A stretch of DNA of 64,000 nucleotides from Ehrlichia ruminantium (GCF_009728835.1 NZ_CP033455.1:943568-1007567), one strand, 5' to 3'. Shown: positions 48,819-59,165, counted from the first letter of the stretch. Notes: generated by a model not told the origin, from the sequence alone. A program made the numbers and translations.

Positions 48819-51392
48819 ATGATAGAAAATATTGCAACTGACACACTTCATCACTTGATATGGATATCAGCATCAGCCGGAACTGGAAAAACCAGAATAT
48901 TAGTAAATAGAGTACTACGACTATTACTTACAGATCATAAAAATATACTTTGTCTAACATTTACAAACGCAGCTGCACATGAAATGACAGAACGTATATA
49001 TTCAACTTTAAGTATTTGGACAACACTGACAGATACAGAACTAAAAAGAGAATTACAGGAAATTACTCACAATAACATAACAACTCAAGAACTACATCAA
49101 GCCAGAAAACTATTTAATAGTATACATAATTTATCACTTTCAATAAAAACCATACATAGCTTTTGTTATCAACTCATATCTGCATTTCCTATAGAAGCAG
49201 GTATATCCCCAAACTGTACCATTAAAGATTTATCAGAATCTTTTTCAAAAATTTTTTACAAAACATTAAATGATTCAACAATAAAACATAATATATCAGT
49301 TATCTCATCTGAAATTACAGAAAAGACACTTTATGATTTATTATACAAATTACTAAGTAACCAAGATTACAATCCTAATCAAAACCTAATATACAAAAAG
49401 TTAAACTATGATAAAACACAGATAAATAAATCACTAAATATCAATACAAACAACTTAACATTTGTAATAAACACTTTAAGTCAAGGAAGCATAAGAGATA
49501 AAAAACTCAGTGATAAACTAACTGAATGGGTGAACTTACCAGACAAGTACAAAATACTAAAATTAAATGAATACACAAAAATATTCATCAACCCAACATC
49601 TTTAGAAAAAAAATCAATATCATCAATAGCTACAAAAAAAATCCTAAAAGATTTTCCTGAAACAGAAAAAATAATTATAGATATACAAGAAGAAATATTA
49701 GAATTCATTAACATTTTTAACGCTAATAAAATAGCAGAACGCACTATACATTTAACTGAAATTGCAAAATGTTTTATCAAATTATATCAACAAGATAAAC
49801 AAAGATTAAATTACTTAGATCATGATGACATAATCAATTTAGCATTAAAATTACTTACAAATCCAGACCATAAAGATTGGATACTCTTCCATCTAGATAA
49901 CAAAATAAATCACTTATTAGTTGATGAATCACAAGATAATAGCATAAAACAATGGCAAATTATATCTGAATTATGCCAAGAATTTTTTGCTGGTATTGGA
50001 ACAACAGACGAGATAAGAACATTGTTTATTGTAGGAGATATAAAACAATCAATATACAGCTTTCAAAATGCTAGACCAGACTACTTTGAACCCATGTGTC
50101 ACTATTTTTCACAAAAAAGTAGCAAATATAAAATACTACATCTGAAACAATCATTTAGATCTACAGCACCTATTTTAAAATTAGTGGATAAAATATTTAA
50201 TAATTTTCGACAAGAAATATCTTTTAATACAGCAGAAATACATCATGAAATCTTTCGAAAATATGATCAAGGATACCTAGAAATATGGCCTATATTTCAT
50301 ACTGAAAATAATAAGCATAACCTTTTAGAAAATATAGACTATAAAATCACTCCTGATATTAATTTACTACTTGCATCAACTATTGCTAATAAGATTTACA
50401 CATGGATAAAAAATCGAAGAATTCTATTAGCAAAACAACGGGTCATAACTGCAGGAGATATTTTAATACTGGTAAGACATAGAACATCTTTTATAGATCA
50501 TATGATCACCGAATTAAAAAAACTTAATATTCCAACATTAGAACGAGACAAATTTAAAATTATGGATAGTATGATAATTCAAGACCTTGTAAACTTAGGA
50601 GAATTCCTTTTACTACCAGAAAATGATTTAGCACTAGCAGGATTACTAAAATCTCCAATTTTTGAATTTACCGAAGAACAAATATTTAACCTAGCATATA
50701 ACAGGAATAACCTACATCTATGGGAAACATTACAATTAAAATTCTGTCAGGTATCAGATTACTTAAAAAAACTAATTAATATATCACGAACTCACAACCC
50801 TTTAGACGTATACAACTATATCATATCACAACATAAACACAAATTTATAAGATGTTTAGGTCAATCTGGCACAGAAATTATAGGGGAATTTATAAATCTG
50901 TTAATACAATTTGAACTAAATCATTTAAATTCATTACAATCATTCATACATTGGATCAAAAATACCAACCCAGAAATAAAAAGTGATATCAATCACGCAA
51001 AAAACTATGTAAAAATTATGACAATACATAACGCGAAAGGCATGCAATCACCTATAGTATTCCTTGCTGATACCACAGCAATTCCAAAAAGTGATCTTCA
51101 ATTAATATTCGATGCTGAACATACACCATTCTGGTGCCGTAATGATACACATGACTTCTGTGAAAAATTAAAAGCCCAACAAAAAATAAATGAATATAAT
51201 GAATATTTAAGATTACTATACGTAGCGATGACGAGAGCAGAAGATGAATTATATATCACTGGTACACCACCAATACAAAATAAATCATGGTATAATATAA
51301 TCCACAGCATTAAGGATACATACAAAACAAAATACATTGATTTACAACCCTTAACACAAGAAAAAGCAGAAGTGTTATATCTAGATGAATAA
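48819..51392 (+). CDS. addA: UvrD/AddA-type DNA helicase lacking the nuclease domain
   Basis: Superfamily 1A helicase related to AddA, which with AddB processes double-strand breaks. Motif I is SASAGTGKT (17-25), then LCLTFTNAAAHEM (Ia), motif II LLVDESQD (D369-E370), motif III GDIKQSIYSFQNARPDYF (406-423), motif IV LKQSFRST, motif V TIHNAKGMQSPIVFLAD and motif VI LLYVAMTRAEDEL (from Tyr801). The protein stops 56 residues later at 857; alphaproteobacterial AddA proteins usually exceed 1,100 residues and end in a RecB-like nuclease domain, which is missing. The helicase core is complete. The DNA downstream contains decayed copies of the gene's 3' end. No addB is in the window. Confidence 0.85.
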   Translation: MIENIATDTLHHLIWISASAGTGKTRILVNRVLRLLLTDHKNILCLTFTNAAAHEMTERIYSTLSIWTTLTDTELKRELQEITHNNITTQELHQARKLFNSIHNLSLSIKTIHSFCYQLISAFPIEAGISPNCTIKDLSESFSKIFYKTLNDSTIKHNISVISSEITEKTLYDLLYKLLSNQDYNPNQNLIYKKLNYDKTQINKSLNINTNNLTFVINTLSQGSIRDKKLSDKLTEWVNLPDKYKILKLNEYTKIFINPTSLEKKSISSIATKKILKDFPETEKIIIDIQEEILEFINIFNANKIAERTIHLTEIAKCFIKLYQQDKQRLNYLDHDDIINLALKLLTNPDHKDWILFHLDNKINHLLVDESQDNSIKQWQIISELCQEFFAGIGTTDEIRTLFIVGDIKQSIYSFQNARPDYFEPMCHYFSQKSSKYKILHLKQSFRSTAPILKLVDKIFNNFRQEISFNTAEIHHEIFRKYDQGYLEIWPIFHTENNKHNLLENIDYKITPDINLLLASTIANKIYTWIKNRRILLAKQRVITAGDILILVRHRTSFIDHMITELKKLNIPTLERDKFKIMDSMIIQDLVNLGEFLLLPENDLALAGLLKSPIFEFTEEQIFNLAYNRNNLHLWETLQLKFCQVSDYLKKLINISRTHNPLDVYNYIISQHKHKFIRCLGQSGTEIIGEFINLLIQFELNHLNSLQSFIHWIKNTNPEIKSDINHAKNYVKIMTIHNAKGMQSPIVFLADTTAIPKSDLQLIFDAEHTPFWCRNDTHDFCEKLKAQQKINEYNEYLRLLYVAMTRAEDELYITGTPPIQNKSWYNIIHSIKDTYKTKYIDLQPLTQEKAEVLYLDE

Positions 51393-51424
51393 CTTTTCAA
51401 CATCAAAATACTGTACAGTAATCG

Positions 51425-52110
51425 ACTACCTTATGCTATTTGTATAAACATCAAACAATAACTATGACAGAAGATGAATTACAGTTTAGTATACAACCAA
51501 TACAAAATAAAGCACTACAATAGCATAATTGCACAGTACTAGAACATCCAATACTAACATTTAAAAAAACAGTATGTCATATAGATAAACAACCTTTAAA
51601 TGTCAACACTATGCATCAACAAATTACCTTACGCTATTTGTATAAACATCAAACAATAACTATGACAGAAGATGAATCACATATTTACAGTATATAACCA
51701 ATACAAAATAAACTACTACAATAGCATAATTGCACAGTACTAGAACATCCAATACTAACATTTAAAAAAATAGAATTCATATAGATAAACAACCTTTAAA
51801 TGTCAACACTATGCATCAACAAATTACCTTACGCTATTTGTATAAACACCAAACAATAACTATGACAGAAGATGAATCATATATTTACAGTATATAACCA
51901 ATACAAAATAAACTACTACAATAGCATAATTGCACAGTACTATAACATCTAATACTAACATTTAAAAAAATAGAATTCATATAGATAAACAACCTTTAAA
52001 TGTCAACACTATGCATCAACAAATTACCTTACGCTATTTGTATAAATATTAAGCCACAACTATGACAAAAGGTAAATCGTATGTTCAGTATATTATCAAT
52101 ATAGTAGTAA
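51425..52110. repeat. Tandem repeat, period 200 bp, four copies, derived from the helicase gene
   Basis: TTACGCTATTTGTATAAACA recurs near 51431 (as TTATGC), 51629, 51829 and 52029. Each unit then reads ACTATGACAGAAGATGAAT, AACCAATACAAAATAAA, AATTGCACAGTACTA and TATGCATCAACAAATTACC. The blocks AGAAGATGAATTA and CCAATACAAAATAAA match, in order and with near-equal spacing, the helicase codons for RAEDEL and PIQNKS (51235-51285), so the unit contains a decayed copy of motif VI. Stops interrupt all frames. Confidence 0.9.
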
Positions 52111-52160
52111 ATCACAATATTAGTTCATAGAATCGAATTATACATATAAAAAATATTCCG

Positions 52161-52209
52161 CTATAACCCTTAACACAAGAAAAAGCAGAAGTGGTATATT
52201 TAGCAAATA
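52161..52209 (+). pseudogene. Copy of the 3' end of the helicase gene
   Basis: AACCCTTAACACAAGAAAAA and the following GCAGAAGTGGTATATTTA match the last codons of the helicase (51344-51383, residues QPLTQEKAEVLYL) with only a few mismatches. In this copy the frame continues past the native stop for about 13 codons before a TAA. It marks the far end of the repeated region downstream of the helicase gene. Confidence 0.8.
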
Positions 52210-52791
52210 ACTCTTGTATTAATCCATGCAGTAATTAAATTACTCTACAATTGTGAAAACAGCGAATTTTTATACACCAATACCCTACTCACGATTAAGA
52301 CATAATAAGATTTACAGTAAATCCTTCTTCATCAGTCCTTTATGTGCTCTAATAATGTATAAAGATTTATTGTGAATATTACAGTGAATCTATAAAAAGT
52401 ATAGTACTATTGTTACATAATTCTAAAGAAATCATGAACATTATCCCTAATCTAACCATTTCGAAAAAGTATCTGCGCCTAAAAGTAATTTTTTAAACTC
52501 ATATCATATGTAGCATTATCTGTTGTTATTCAAATCTACAGTTCTATTTTCACCTGATGTTATTGATATGGCATAAAATTAACTATGCCTTAATATGTGC
52601 CATTACTAGTACAAACACAACAGATTTGAAAACTAACATATATATTTTACCAAGCACATTAAAATACAAATTACCTTACATTAGAGAAACAAAAATGTCG
52701 TAATTTTTACACATAGACAATAGTATCATGGATCTATACTACCGTGCTGATATGTTAGATTAAAAATCACACTAAAATATCAAGCTAATAA
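52210..52791. other. Intergenic gap, no gene seen
   Basis: Convergent region between the helicase 3' debris and the quinone oxidoreductase gene. A+T-rich with no coding frame or RNA signature. Confidence 0.5.
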
Positions 52792-53766
52792 CTATAATAA
52801 AATTACATTAGAACCAGTAAGATGCCTTTTACCCAAATCTTGATGTGCAGTTATTATATCATTAAATTTATATGTTTTATTTATGTTAACTTTTATATGG
52901 CCCTTTCTCATTACTTCAAAAAGCTCCATAGCAGTCATAGATAAATCAAAGCTTGAACGTTTATAATGAAATACCAGAGGAGCAGTAAAGAACAACGATC
53001 TAGAACTCATCATAGAAGCACTAACGTTTGAAATAGGGCCAGATATCTGACTATAAGAAACATAAATACCAAAAAGACCGAGTGATTCAAAAGATACTTT
53101 ACTTACTGATGCTCCTACAGGATCATAAACTACATTAACACCAGCACCATCTGTAATTTCCATTACTTGTTTGACAAAATTTTCACTATTAGAATTTATA
53201 ATATATGAACATCCAGCACGTAGAGCAATATTTGCCTTATCATCAGAACTGGTCACACCTATGACTTTAGATCCTTTATAACTTGCCCACTGACATAATA
53301 TTTGTCCTACACCACCTGTAGCACCATGCACTAATGCAAAACTTTTAGGTCGTGTACTATAAACTATATGCGTCAAATAATGTGCTGTCATACCTTTGAA
53401 TAGAACTGCAGCTGCAATTTGATCAGTCACGTCATCAGGTATTTTTACTAGATATTTTTGATTTATATTTCTCTTTTCAGAATATGCACCCCCAGACACA
53501 GTGCAATAACCTACTCTATCTCCAACATTAAAAACCTCAACATCCTTCCCTATTTTTTCTATTACTCCTACTGCCTCAATTCCCAATACAGTAGGTAGCT
53601 TTTTAGTTTTACGTGTACCATTACAACATTCAAGATCATAACGATTTAACCCAATAGCTGTATGCTTTATTAATACCTCATCATCTTTGGGTTCACCAAC
53701 ATTACAATCAACATATTTTAAAACTTCAAAACCACCAGTTTTATCAATAACAACAGCTTTTACCAT
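52792..53766 (-). CDS. Quinone oxidoreductase (zinc-free medium-chain dehydrogenase family)
   Basis: 324 residues. NADPH-dependent reduction of quinones by the QOR branch of the MDR superfamily. The N-terminal catalytic domain has GFEVLKYVD and AIGLNRYDL, and the Rossmann domain has HGATGGVGQILCQWA (nucleotide loop 148-155) and VVYDPVG. The Cys ligands for zinc found in alcohol dehydrogenases are lacking. Function in oxidative defence is plausible. The substrate is not certain, so I give no symbol. Confidence 0.87.
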   Translation of the reverse strand: MVKAVVIDKTGGFEVLKYVDCNVGEPKDDEVLIKHTAIGLNRYDLECCNGTRKTKKLPTVLGIEAVGVIEKIGKDVEVFNVGDRVGYCTVSGGAYSEKRNINQKYLVKIPDDVTDQIAAAVLFKGMTAHYLTHIVYSTRPKSFALVHGATGGVGQILCQWASYKGSKVIGVTSSDDKANIALRAGCSYIINSNSENFVKQVMEITDGAGVNVVYDPVGASVSKVSFESLGLFGIYVSYSQISGPISNVSASMMSSRSLFFTAPLVFHYKRSSFDLSMTAMELFEVMRKGHIKVNINKTYKFNDIITAHQDLGKRHLTGSNVILL

Positions 53767-55289
53767 AATATCATAATTAATTTATAAAAAAATACCTTAC
53801 TTATTTATCAGCAATAAGTTATCCTAAAATTACAACATATTCTTTAAATTTAAGATACTAACTTCTACCAAATAATAAGTAACATCACATAATCATAACT
53901 CATAAGTAAACACTCATAAGATAACAGGATACAACATTAACTTCCATATATTTTTAAAAAATCAAAATATATATCAGATAAAAACAAACTAACCTACTTA
54001 TATCCGAAAAAAAATAATTAAATTCAACTATATTTATTCGAAAAGTTCTTATAATACGAATTATGCATAACAACACTAGAACTTATAATACGAACATTAA
54101 CACACACAGCAATATTTACCCTAACTATCAAAAAATAGTAAATTTTCCATACTAATTATTAAGATGTTTAATCGTCATGTTACTTAACAACATTTATTAT
54201 ATAAGCTATATTTTGGCCAAATATGTACTAACTAAGACATATATTTCATTTTAACATATGGATCCATTAACAAGTAATATTCTTATAATTGTAATAGTAT
54301 ATTCATTAAAAAATAATTTTTAACTTATTTTATTTATCACCAAAAACAGTCTTTATAGAATATCAAACTTACAATTTACACACTGTAAACACACTCTACC
54401 TACTGAAATTGATATGACTACAAAGTATAAAATCACAATACACATTAACTTAAAAATAATATACAAACACTACCACTCACTAATACAAGTATCTATAACC
54501 AGTAAGTATTTCAATTATTTTGAATATGTCATTGAACAACACAACTAATAATAGTCCTATTTTCAAATCTGCAAGTTTATACAATGACTCATAATTATTA
54601 GATTTTTAACTTTAGTTATTACACAAAAAATAATATTCTCTTGGTTATAACAAGTTTATACTACAAATACAACTACTGAAATTATTTGAGACTTTACTTA
54701 AAAGCTCAACCCTAGTTTAAACTTAGTAAGTTTACAAAATTATATTAATACATATTCATAAAATTTTAATAGCCATACTAAAATTCATAAACACAGCACA
54801 CTTTTCTAACCTACCAATGTTATTTCCATCCTACATACTTTTCAAATATTACACCAAGTACCTATAGTCAGTAAGTATTTCAATCGTTTTGAATATGCCA
54901 TTGAACAACACAACTAATAATAGTCCTATTTTCAAATCTGCAAGTTTATACAATGACTCATAATTATTAGATTTTTAACTTTAGTTATTACACAAAAAAT
55001 AATATTCTCTTGGTCATAACAAGTTTATACTGCAAATACAACTATCGAAATTATTTGAGACTTTACTTAAAAGCTCAACCCTAGTTTAAACTTAGTAAGT
55101 TTACAAAATTATATTAATACATATTCATAAAATTTTAATAACCATACTAAAAATAAAGACAGTACACTTCATTAACCTGCCAATGTTACTTTCGTACTGC
55201 ATACATTTCAAGTTTTAAACCAAGTGTTTACAGTAGTAGTATTGTAAACACTGCTGAATATTTGATCGATGTATTACAAATCTATAAAA
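53767..55289. other. 1.5-kb gap, mostly a 369-bp tandem duplication
   Basis: 53767-54480 contains a short 34-bp direct repeat (CTTATAATACGAA at 54048 and 54082) and otherwise nothing recognisable. 54485-55245 is the large repeat listed separately. Confidence 0.6.
54485..55245. repeat. Tandem duplication, period 369 bp, about two copies
   Basis: AGTAAGTATTTCAAT recurs at 54501 and 54870, after which about 290 bp are nearly identical (for example GTCCTATTTTCAAATCTGCA and CTTAAAAGCTCAACCCTAGT). A more diverged partial third copy of the trailing segment (CCTxCCAATGTTA...CATAC-TTTCAA) is at 55180-55245. Noncoding in all frames. It lies 45 bp beyond the stop of the type I secretion ATPase gene. 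Confidence 0.92.
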
Positions 55290-57074
55290 CTATTCACTTT
55301 TTTGTTTTTCCACATTATCAGGCAACGGTTTAGCTTCATTTTTTGTTTGAGAATTTGCTGGACTGTACTTAGGAACAATCTTGCTTAAAATCTCATCTCT
55401 AGAACCAATACCACTAATCATACCATCAGTCATAACTAATACTTTATCAACAGCATTTAATAATTGTACTTTATGAGTCATAATAAAAGTAGTAATACCA
55501 TTTTTCTTTGCATAAAGTAACGCATTTATCAAACTTGCTTCTGAATTTCCATCTAGATTAGCATTTGGCTCATCAAGCACTAAAAGTTTGATATCTCCAT
55601 AAAATGCCCTAGCCAAACCTACCATTTGTTTTTGTCCTCCAGATAGAACAAGACCACTACTACCAATTAGAGTATCATATCCATTAGGCAAACTTAATAT
55701 TAACTCATGCACACCAGCAATTTGTGCAGCTCTTATTACTTTATCTGGATCAGGATTCGGCATCATCCTTGCAATATTAACATTTACTGGAGCATTAAAT
55801 AATTCAACATCCTGGGGAAGATAACCAATATAACGTCCAAAATCTTCTCTATTCCATGTATAAACATCAGCTCCATCAAGCCTTACAACCCCTGATATTG
55901 GCTTCCACACACCCACCAACAGTTTTGCTATTGTAGACTTTCCAGATGCACTAGGCCCTATCACACCAACAATATCACCAACTTCCACTGAAAAAGATAC
56001 ACCTTTAATAGTTGGTTTGTGAGTACCATAAGGAGTAAAAAACACACGATCAAAAACTACTTTACCACTAGGAACAGGCAGGGACATAGTTTGTTCCCTT
56101 TTAGGAGATGCAACAAGTAACATTTGTAACCTTTTATAAGATATACGAGCTGATATCAACATCTTCCAAGTATTAATTGATGTCTCAAATGGTGCTAATG
56201 CTCTACCCATTAAAATTGATGAAGCAATAATCCCACCTGCAGTTTTATGACCAAGTACTGCAAGAAATGCACCAATCCCTATTACAGCTATCTGCAATAC
56301 CGATCTAATAAATTTAGTTATACCAGAAATCAAATTGGAACGATTCTGTGCTTTAATTTGCATAGCTCTATTTTTATCATTTTTCTGAGCCCAATCATTT
56401 ACAATATAGTTAACCATACCCATAGCTTCAACCACCTCAGCATTACGGGTAGCAACATCTATTGAATTAATATTACGTATTCCCTCTTCACTGGCTTCTT
56501 GTAATATTTTTTTCGTTGCTAGTTCATTCCATACACCCATACTAGTCAATAATATTATACCCACTATAGCAATATAACCTGTAACAGTATGTATCATAAA
56601 AATAGTAACCAAATACAAGATTGCCCAAGGCGTATCAAATAACGAAAATATACCAAATCCAGTAATAAAACTTTTAACAACACCCAAGTCACGAATTACT
56701 TCACCACTTGAAGTAGATGACTTAACAGAAGTAAGACTAATCGATTTTACAATAAGATCAGGAGTTACAACTTTATCTATCCAATCTCCAACTTTAGCCA
56801 TAACTAAAGATCTACATATTTCTAATATAGCAGAACAGGCAAAAGCTATAATCGTAATAGCACTCAACATAATAAGAGTTGAAACACTACCACTTGTAAG
56901 TACTCGATCTAAAACTTGAGAAGTATACAGTGGTAAAAACAACATTAATAAATTAATCGCAGAACTAAACCAAAAAATAAACCAAAATACACTTTTACAC
57001 TTTTCGAGACTAGTATATAGAACACTTTTTTTTAGTTCTCTCATTGTCCGAAAGTTAAAATTTACATCTTCCAC
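55290..57074 (-). CDS. Type I secretion system ATPase/permease
   Basis: 594-residue fused membrane and ATPase protein of the PrtD/AprD/HlyB-type exporters, which pumps unfolded substrates straight from the cytoplasm to the outside together with a membrane-fusion protein and an outer-membrane channel. About six membrane segments lie in residues 28-300. The ATPase has Walker A GPSASGKST (373-381), Q-loop YLPQDVELF, signature LSGGQ (477-481), Walker B LLVLDEPNAN (D501-E502) and THKVQ. No C39 peptidase domain. The start is a GTG at 57074 with GAGGG just upstream, or the ATG at 57044. Partner genes are not adjacent. In Ehrlichia, T1SS is established to export tandem-repeat and ankyrin effectors. 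Confidence 0.92.
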   Translation of the reverse strand: MEDVNFNFRTMRELKKSVLYTSLEKCKSVFWFIFWFSSAINLLMLFLPLYTSQVLDRVLTSGSVSTLIMLSAITIIAFACSAILEICRSLVMAKVGDWIDKVVTPDLIVKSISLTSVKSSTSSGEVIRDLGVVKSFITGFGIFSLFDTPWAILYLVTIFMIHTVTGYIAIVGIILLTSMGVWNELATKKILQEASEEGIRNINSIDVATRNAEVVEAMGMVNYIVNDWAQKNDKNRAMQIKAQNRSNLISGITKFIRSVLQIAVIGIGAFLAVLGHKTAGGIIASSILMGRALAPFETSINTWKMLISARISYKRLQMLLVASPKREQTMSLPVPSGKVVFDRVFFTPYGTHKPTIKGVSFSVEVGDIVGVIGPSASGKSTIAKLLVGVWKPISGVVRLDGADVYTWNREDFGRYIGYLPQDVELFNAPVNVNIARMMPNPDPDKVIRAAQIAGVHELILSLPNGYDTLIGSSGLVLSGGQKQMVGLARAFYGDIKLLVLDEPNANLDGNSEASLINALLYAKKNGITTFIMTHKVQLLNAVDKVLVMTDGMISGIGSRDEILSKIVPKYSPANSQTKNEAKPLPDNVEKQKSE

Positions 57075-57225
57075 ACATCCCTCTAAACAATTAATCCACT
57101 ACACACATAACTATTATCCCAAGTAAACAATACAAACATTTTTTTAATTTTCATATAAATAATTTTAATCAAGACAAAGTTATACAATATGATATAGTAT
57201 ATTGTATCCTTATATAGATATTAAA

Positions 57226-57417
57226 ATGTTTAGTCATTCAGTATTATTAATAATAATTTTAGTTTTTACATCGTTAACATTGATATCGTTAATATCTGGA
57301 GTAGTACTAATGGCTATTGGTAATGAGTTCTACATAAAACACAGAAACAAAATTATGATGGCAAGAGTATTACTACAATTTATATCACTCGTCTTAATAG
57401 CATTATTTTTTAGATAA
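57226..57417 (+). CDS. HIG1-domain (twin-TM) small membrane protein
   Basis: 63 residues from the ATG at 57226. Two membrane segments (about 5-31 and 43-62) flank a short basic loop, and GNEFYIKHRNKIMMARVLLQ fits the HIG1 family pattern with R-N-K-x-M-x-x-R-V-x-x-Q. In mitochondria HIG1 proteins assist respiratory supercomplexes; bacterial relatives are common in alphaproteobacteria. It lies 13 bp upstream of the first folP gene and is probably on the same transcript. Confidence 0.65.
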   Translation: MFSHSVLLIIILVFTSLTLISLISGVVLMAIGNEFYIKHRNKIMMARVLLQFISLVLIALFFR

Positions 57418-57430
57418 CAAAACCTGTAAC

Positions 57431-58255
57431 ATGAATTTTAATACAAAATTAGTTGGAATTTTAAACTATACCCCCGATTCATTTTCCGATATGGGAAAAT
57501 TTTTCACCGTAGACAAAGCACTAAAACAAGCTGAACACTTAATTAACAGTGGAGCAGATATAATAGATGTAGGGGCAGAATCAACAAGACCAACATATCT
57601 ATATACTCAACATTGTAATAACACAATATCTCAAGCTGAAGAATGGTATAGATTACAACAAATACTTCCCCAAGTCATAGAACTTGCTCATAGTAATAAC
57701 GTAAAAGTTAGTATAGACACGAGACACGCAAAAACTGCGGAAAAAGCTCTAGAATTAAATATAGACTATATAAATGATGTAAGTGCATTATCAGACAATG
57801 ACATGATTAAAGTACTTCAACAAAACAATCTAACTGGTATCATTATTACTCATAACCTAGGTATACCTTTAATAAAAGGAAAAACACTCCCTGAAGGCTG
57901 TGATCCTATAAATGAAATCATCCTATGGGCAGAAGAATGTATAAGAAAATTAACAAATGCAAACATTAGTAAAGATAAAATAATTATAGACCCAGGAATA
58001 GGATTTAGTAAGATTGCTCATCAATCACTATACATACTCAAGAACATTGAAAAACTGAAAGCTTTAAATTATCCAATATACGTTGGTCATTCACGAAAGT
58101 TTTGTTTATCTCTATATAAATCAAAGGATCAAACGCTTGATAACGCTACACTAGGAGTATCAATATCTTTATTCCAAAAAGGTATAGATTTTATTAGGGT
58201 ACATAATGTACATTTACATAGCGAAATATTCAATATATTAAAGCAAATATATTAG
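57431..58255 (+). CDS. folP: Dihydropteroate synthase, first copy
   Basis: DHPS joins p-aminobenzoate to 6-hydroxymethyl-dihydropterin diphosphate in folate synthesis and is the sulfonamide target. The 274-residue TIM-barrel protein has LNYTPDSFSD (Asn12), GADIIDVGAESTRP with the catalytic STRP loop intact (51-54), SIDTRHA (Asp96), INDVSAL, the phosphate-binding DPGIGFSK (usual form GFGK, so Ser replaces Gly) and GHSRK. A paralogue lies 1 kb downstream. The intact loop makes this the better candidate for the active enzyme. Confidence 0.9.
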   Translation: MNFNTKLVGILNYTPDSFSDMGKFFTVDKALKQAEHLINSGADIIDVGAESTRPTYLYTQHCNNTISQAEEWYRLQQILPQVIELAHSNNVKVSIDTRHAKTAEKALELNIDYINDVSALSDNDMIKVLQQNNLTGIIITHNLGIPLIKGKTLPEGCDPINEIILWAEECIRKLTNANISKDKIIIDPGIGFSKIAHQSLYILKNIEKLKALNYPIYVGHSRKFCLSLYKSKDQTLDNATLGVSISLFQKGIDFIRVHNVHLHSEIFNILKQIY

Positions 58256-58259
58256 ATCG

Positions 58260-59165
58260 TTTTCAAAAAATTATGCTTTTAAGTCTTTAACGTTATCATA
58301 GTACCTACTGACAATACACATTATATATTCCGGCTAACTAAAACAATAACATTACATAAACATCACCAGTAAAACATTTCATGTTCACAAAATACACGAA
58401 GTTAATCTTAAAGATTATGCACTCAAGTCTTTTACTTGACCACAGAGTTTATTAATGTGGTATTTGTTAAAAATACACATCTCACATCTTATCTAACTAA
58501 AACAATAACATTACATAAATATCACCAGTAAAAACATTTCATGTTCACAAAATACACCAAGTTAATCCTAAACGCACTCAAGTCTTTTACTTGACCACAG
58601 AGTTTATTAATGTGATATTTGTTAAAAATACATATCTCACATCTTATCTAACTAAAACAATAACATTACATAAATATCACTAGTAAAACATTCAATGTCC
58701 CAAAATACACCAAGTTAATCTTAAGGATTACGCACTCAAGTCTTTTACTTGATCACAGAGTTTATTAATCTGGTATTTGTTAAAAATACATATCTCACAT
58801 CTTATCTAACTAAAACAATAACATTACATAAATATCACCAGTAAAACATTTCATGTTCACAAAATACACCAAGTTAATCTTAAAAATTATGTGTTTAAGT
58901 TGTTATATGACCACAGTATTTATAAGAGCCATACCATCTTAAAACATATATTACACTTTTTACTTGTTAGAATAACAAGTTCATTATATAACAACATTAC
59001 TAGTGAAATATTTAATGTCCTAAAAATAATATTAGATTGATATTAAGGGTTACATGTTTGGTTCTTTAACATCATCACAGTACTTGTGAACAGTACGTAA
59101 TATAGGTTATACATATTTTATTTGTTAGGATAATAAGTTCATTATATAACAGCATTGTTAAGGTA
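58260..59165. repeat. Tandem array, period about 155-159 bp, four good and two diverged copies
   Basis: CTAACTAAAACAATAACATT recurs at 58334, 58493, 58648 and 58806. Units also share ACACCAAGTTAATC(C/T)TA, CACTCAAGTCTTTTACTTGA and CACAGAGTTTATTAAT. Two older copies follow (about 58880-59165), sharing TTCATTATATAACA(A/G)CATT at 58981 and 59134. The array fills almost the whole gap between the two folP genes. Confidence 0.9.
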
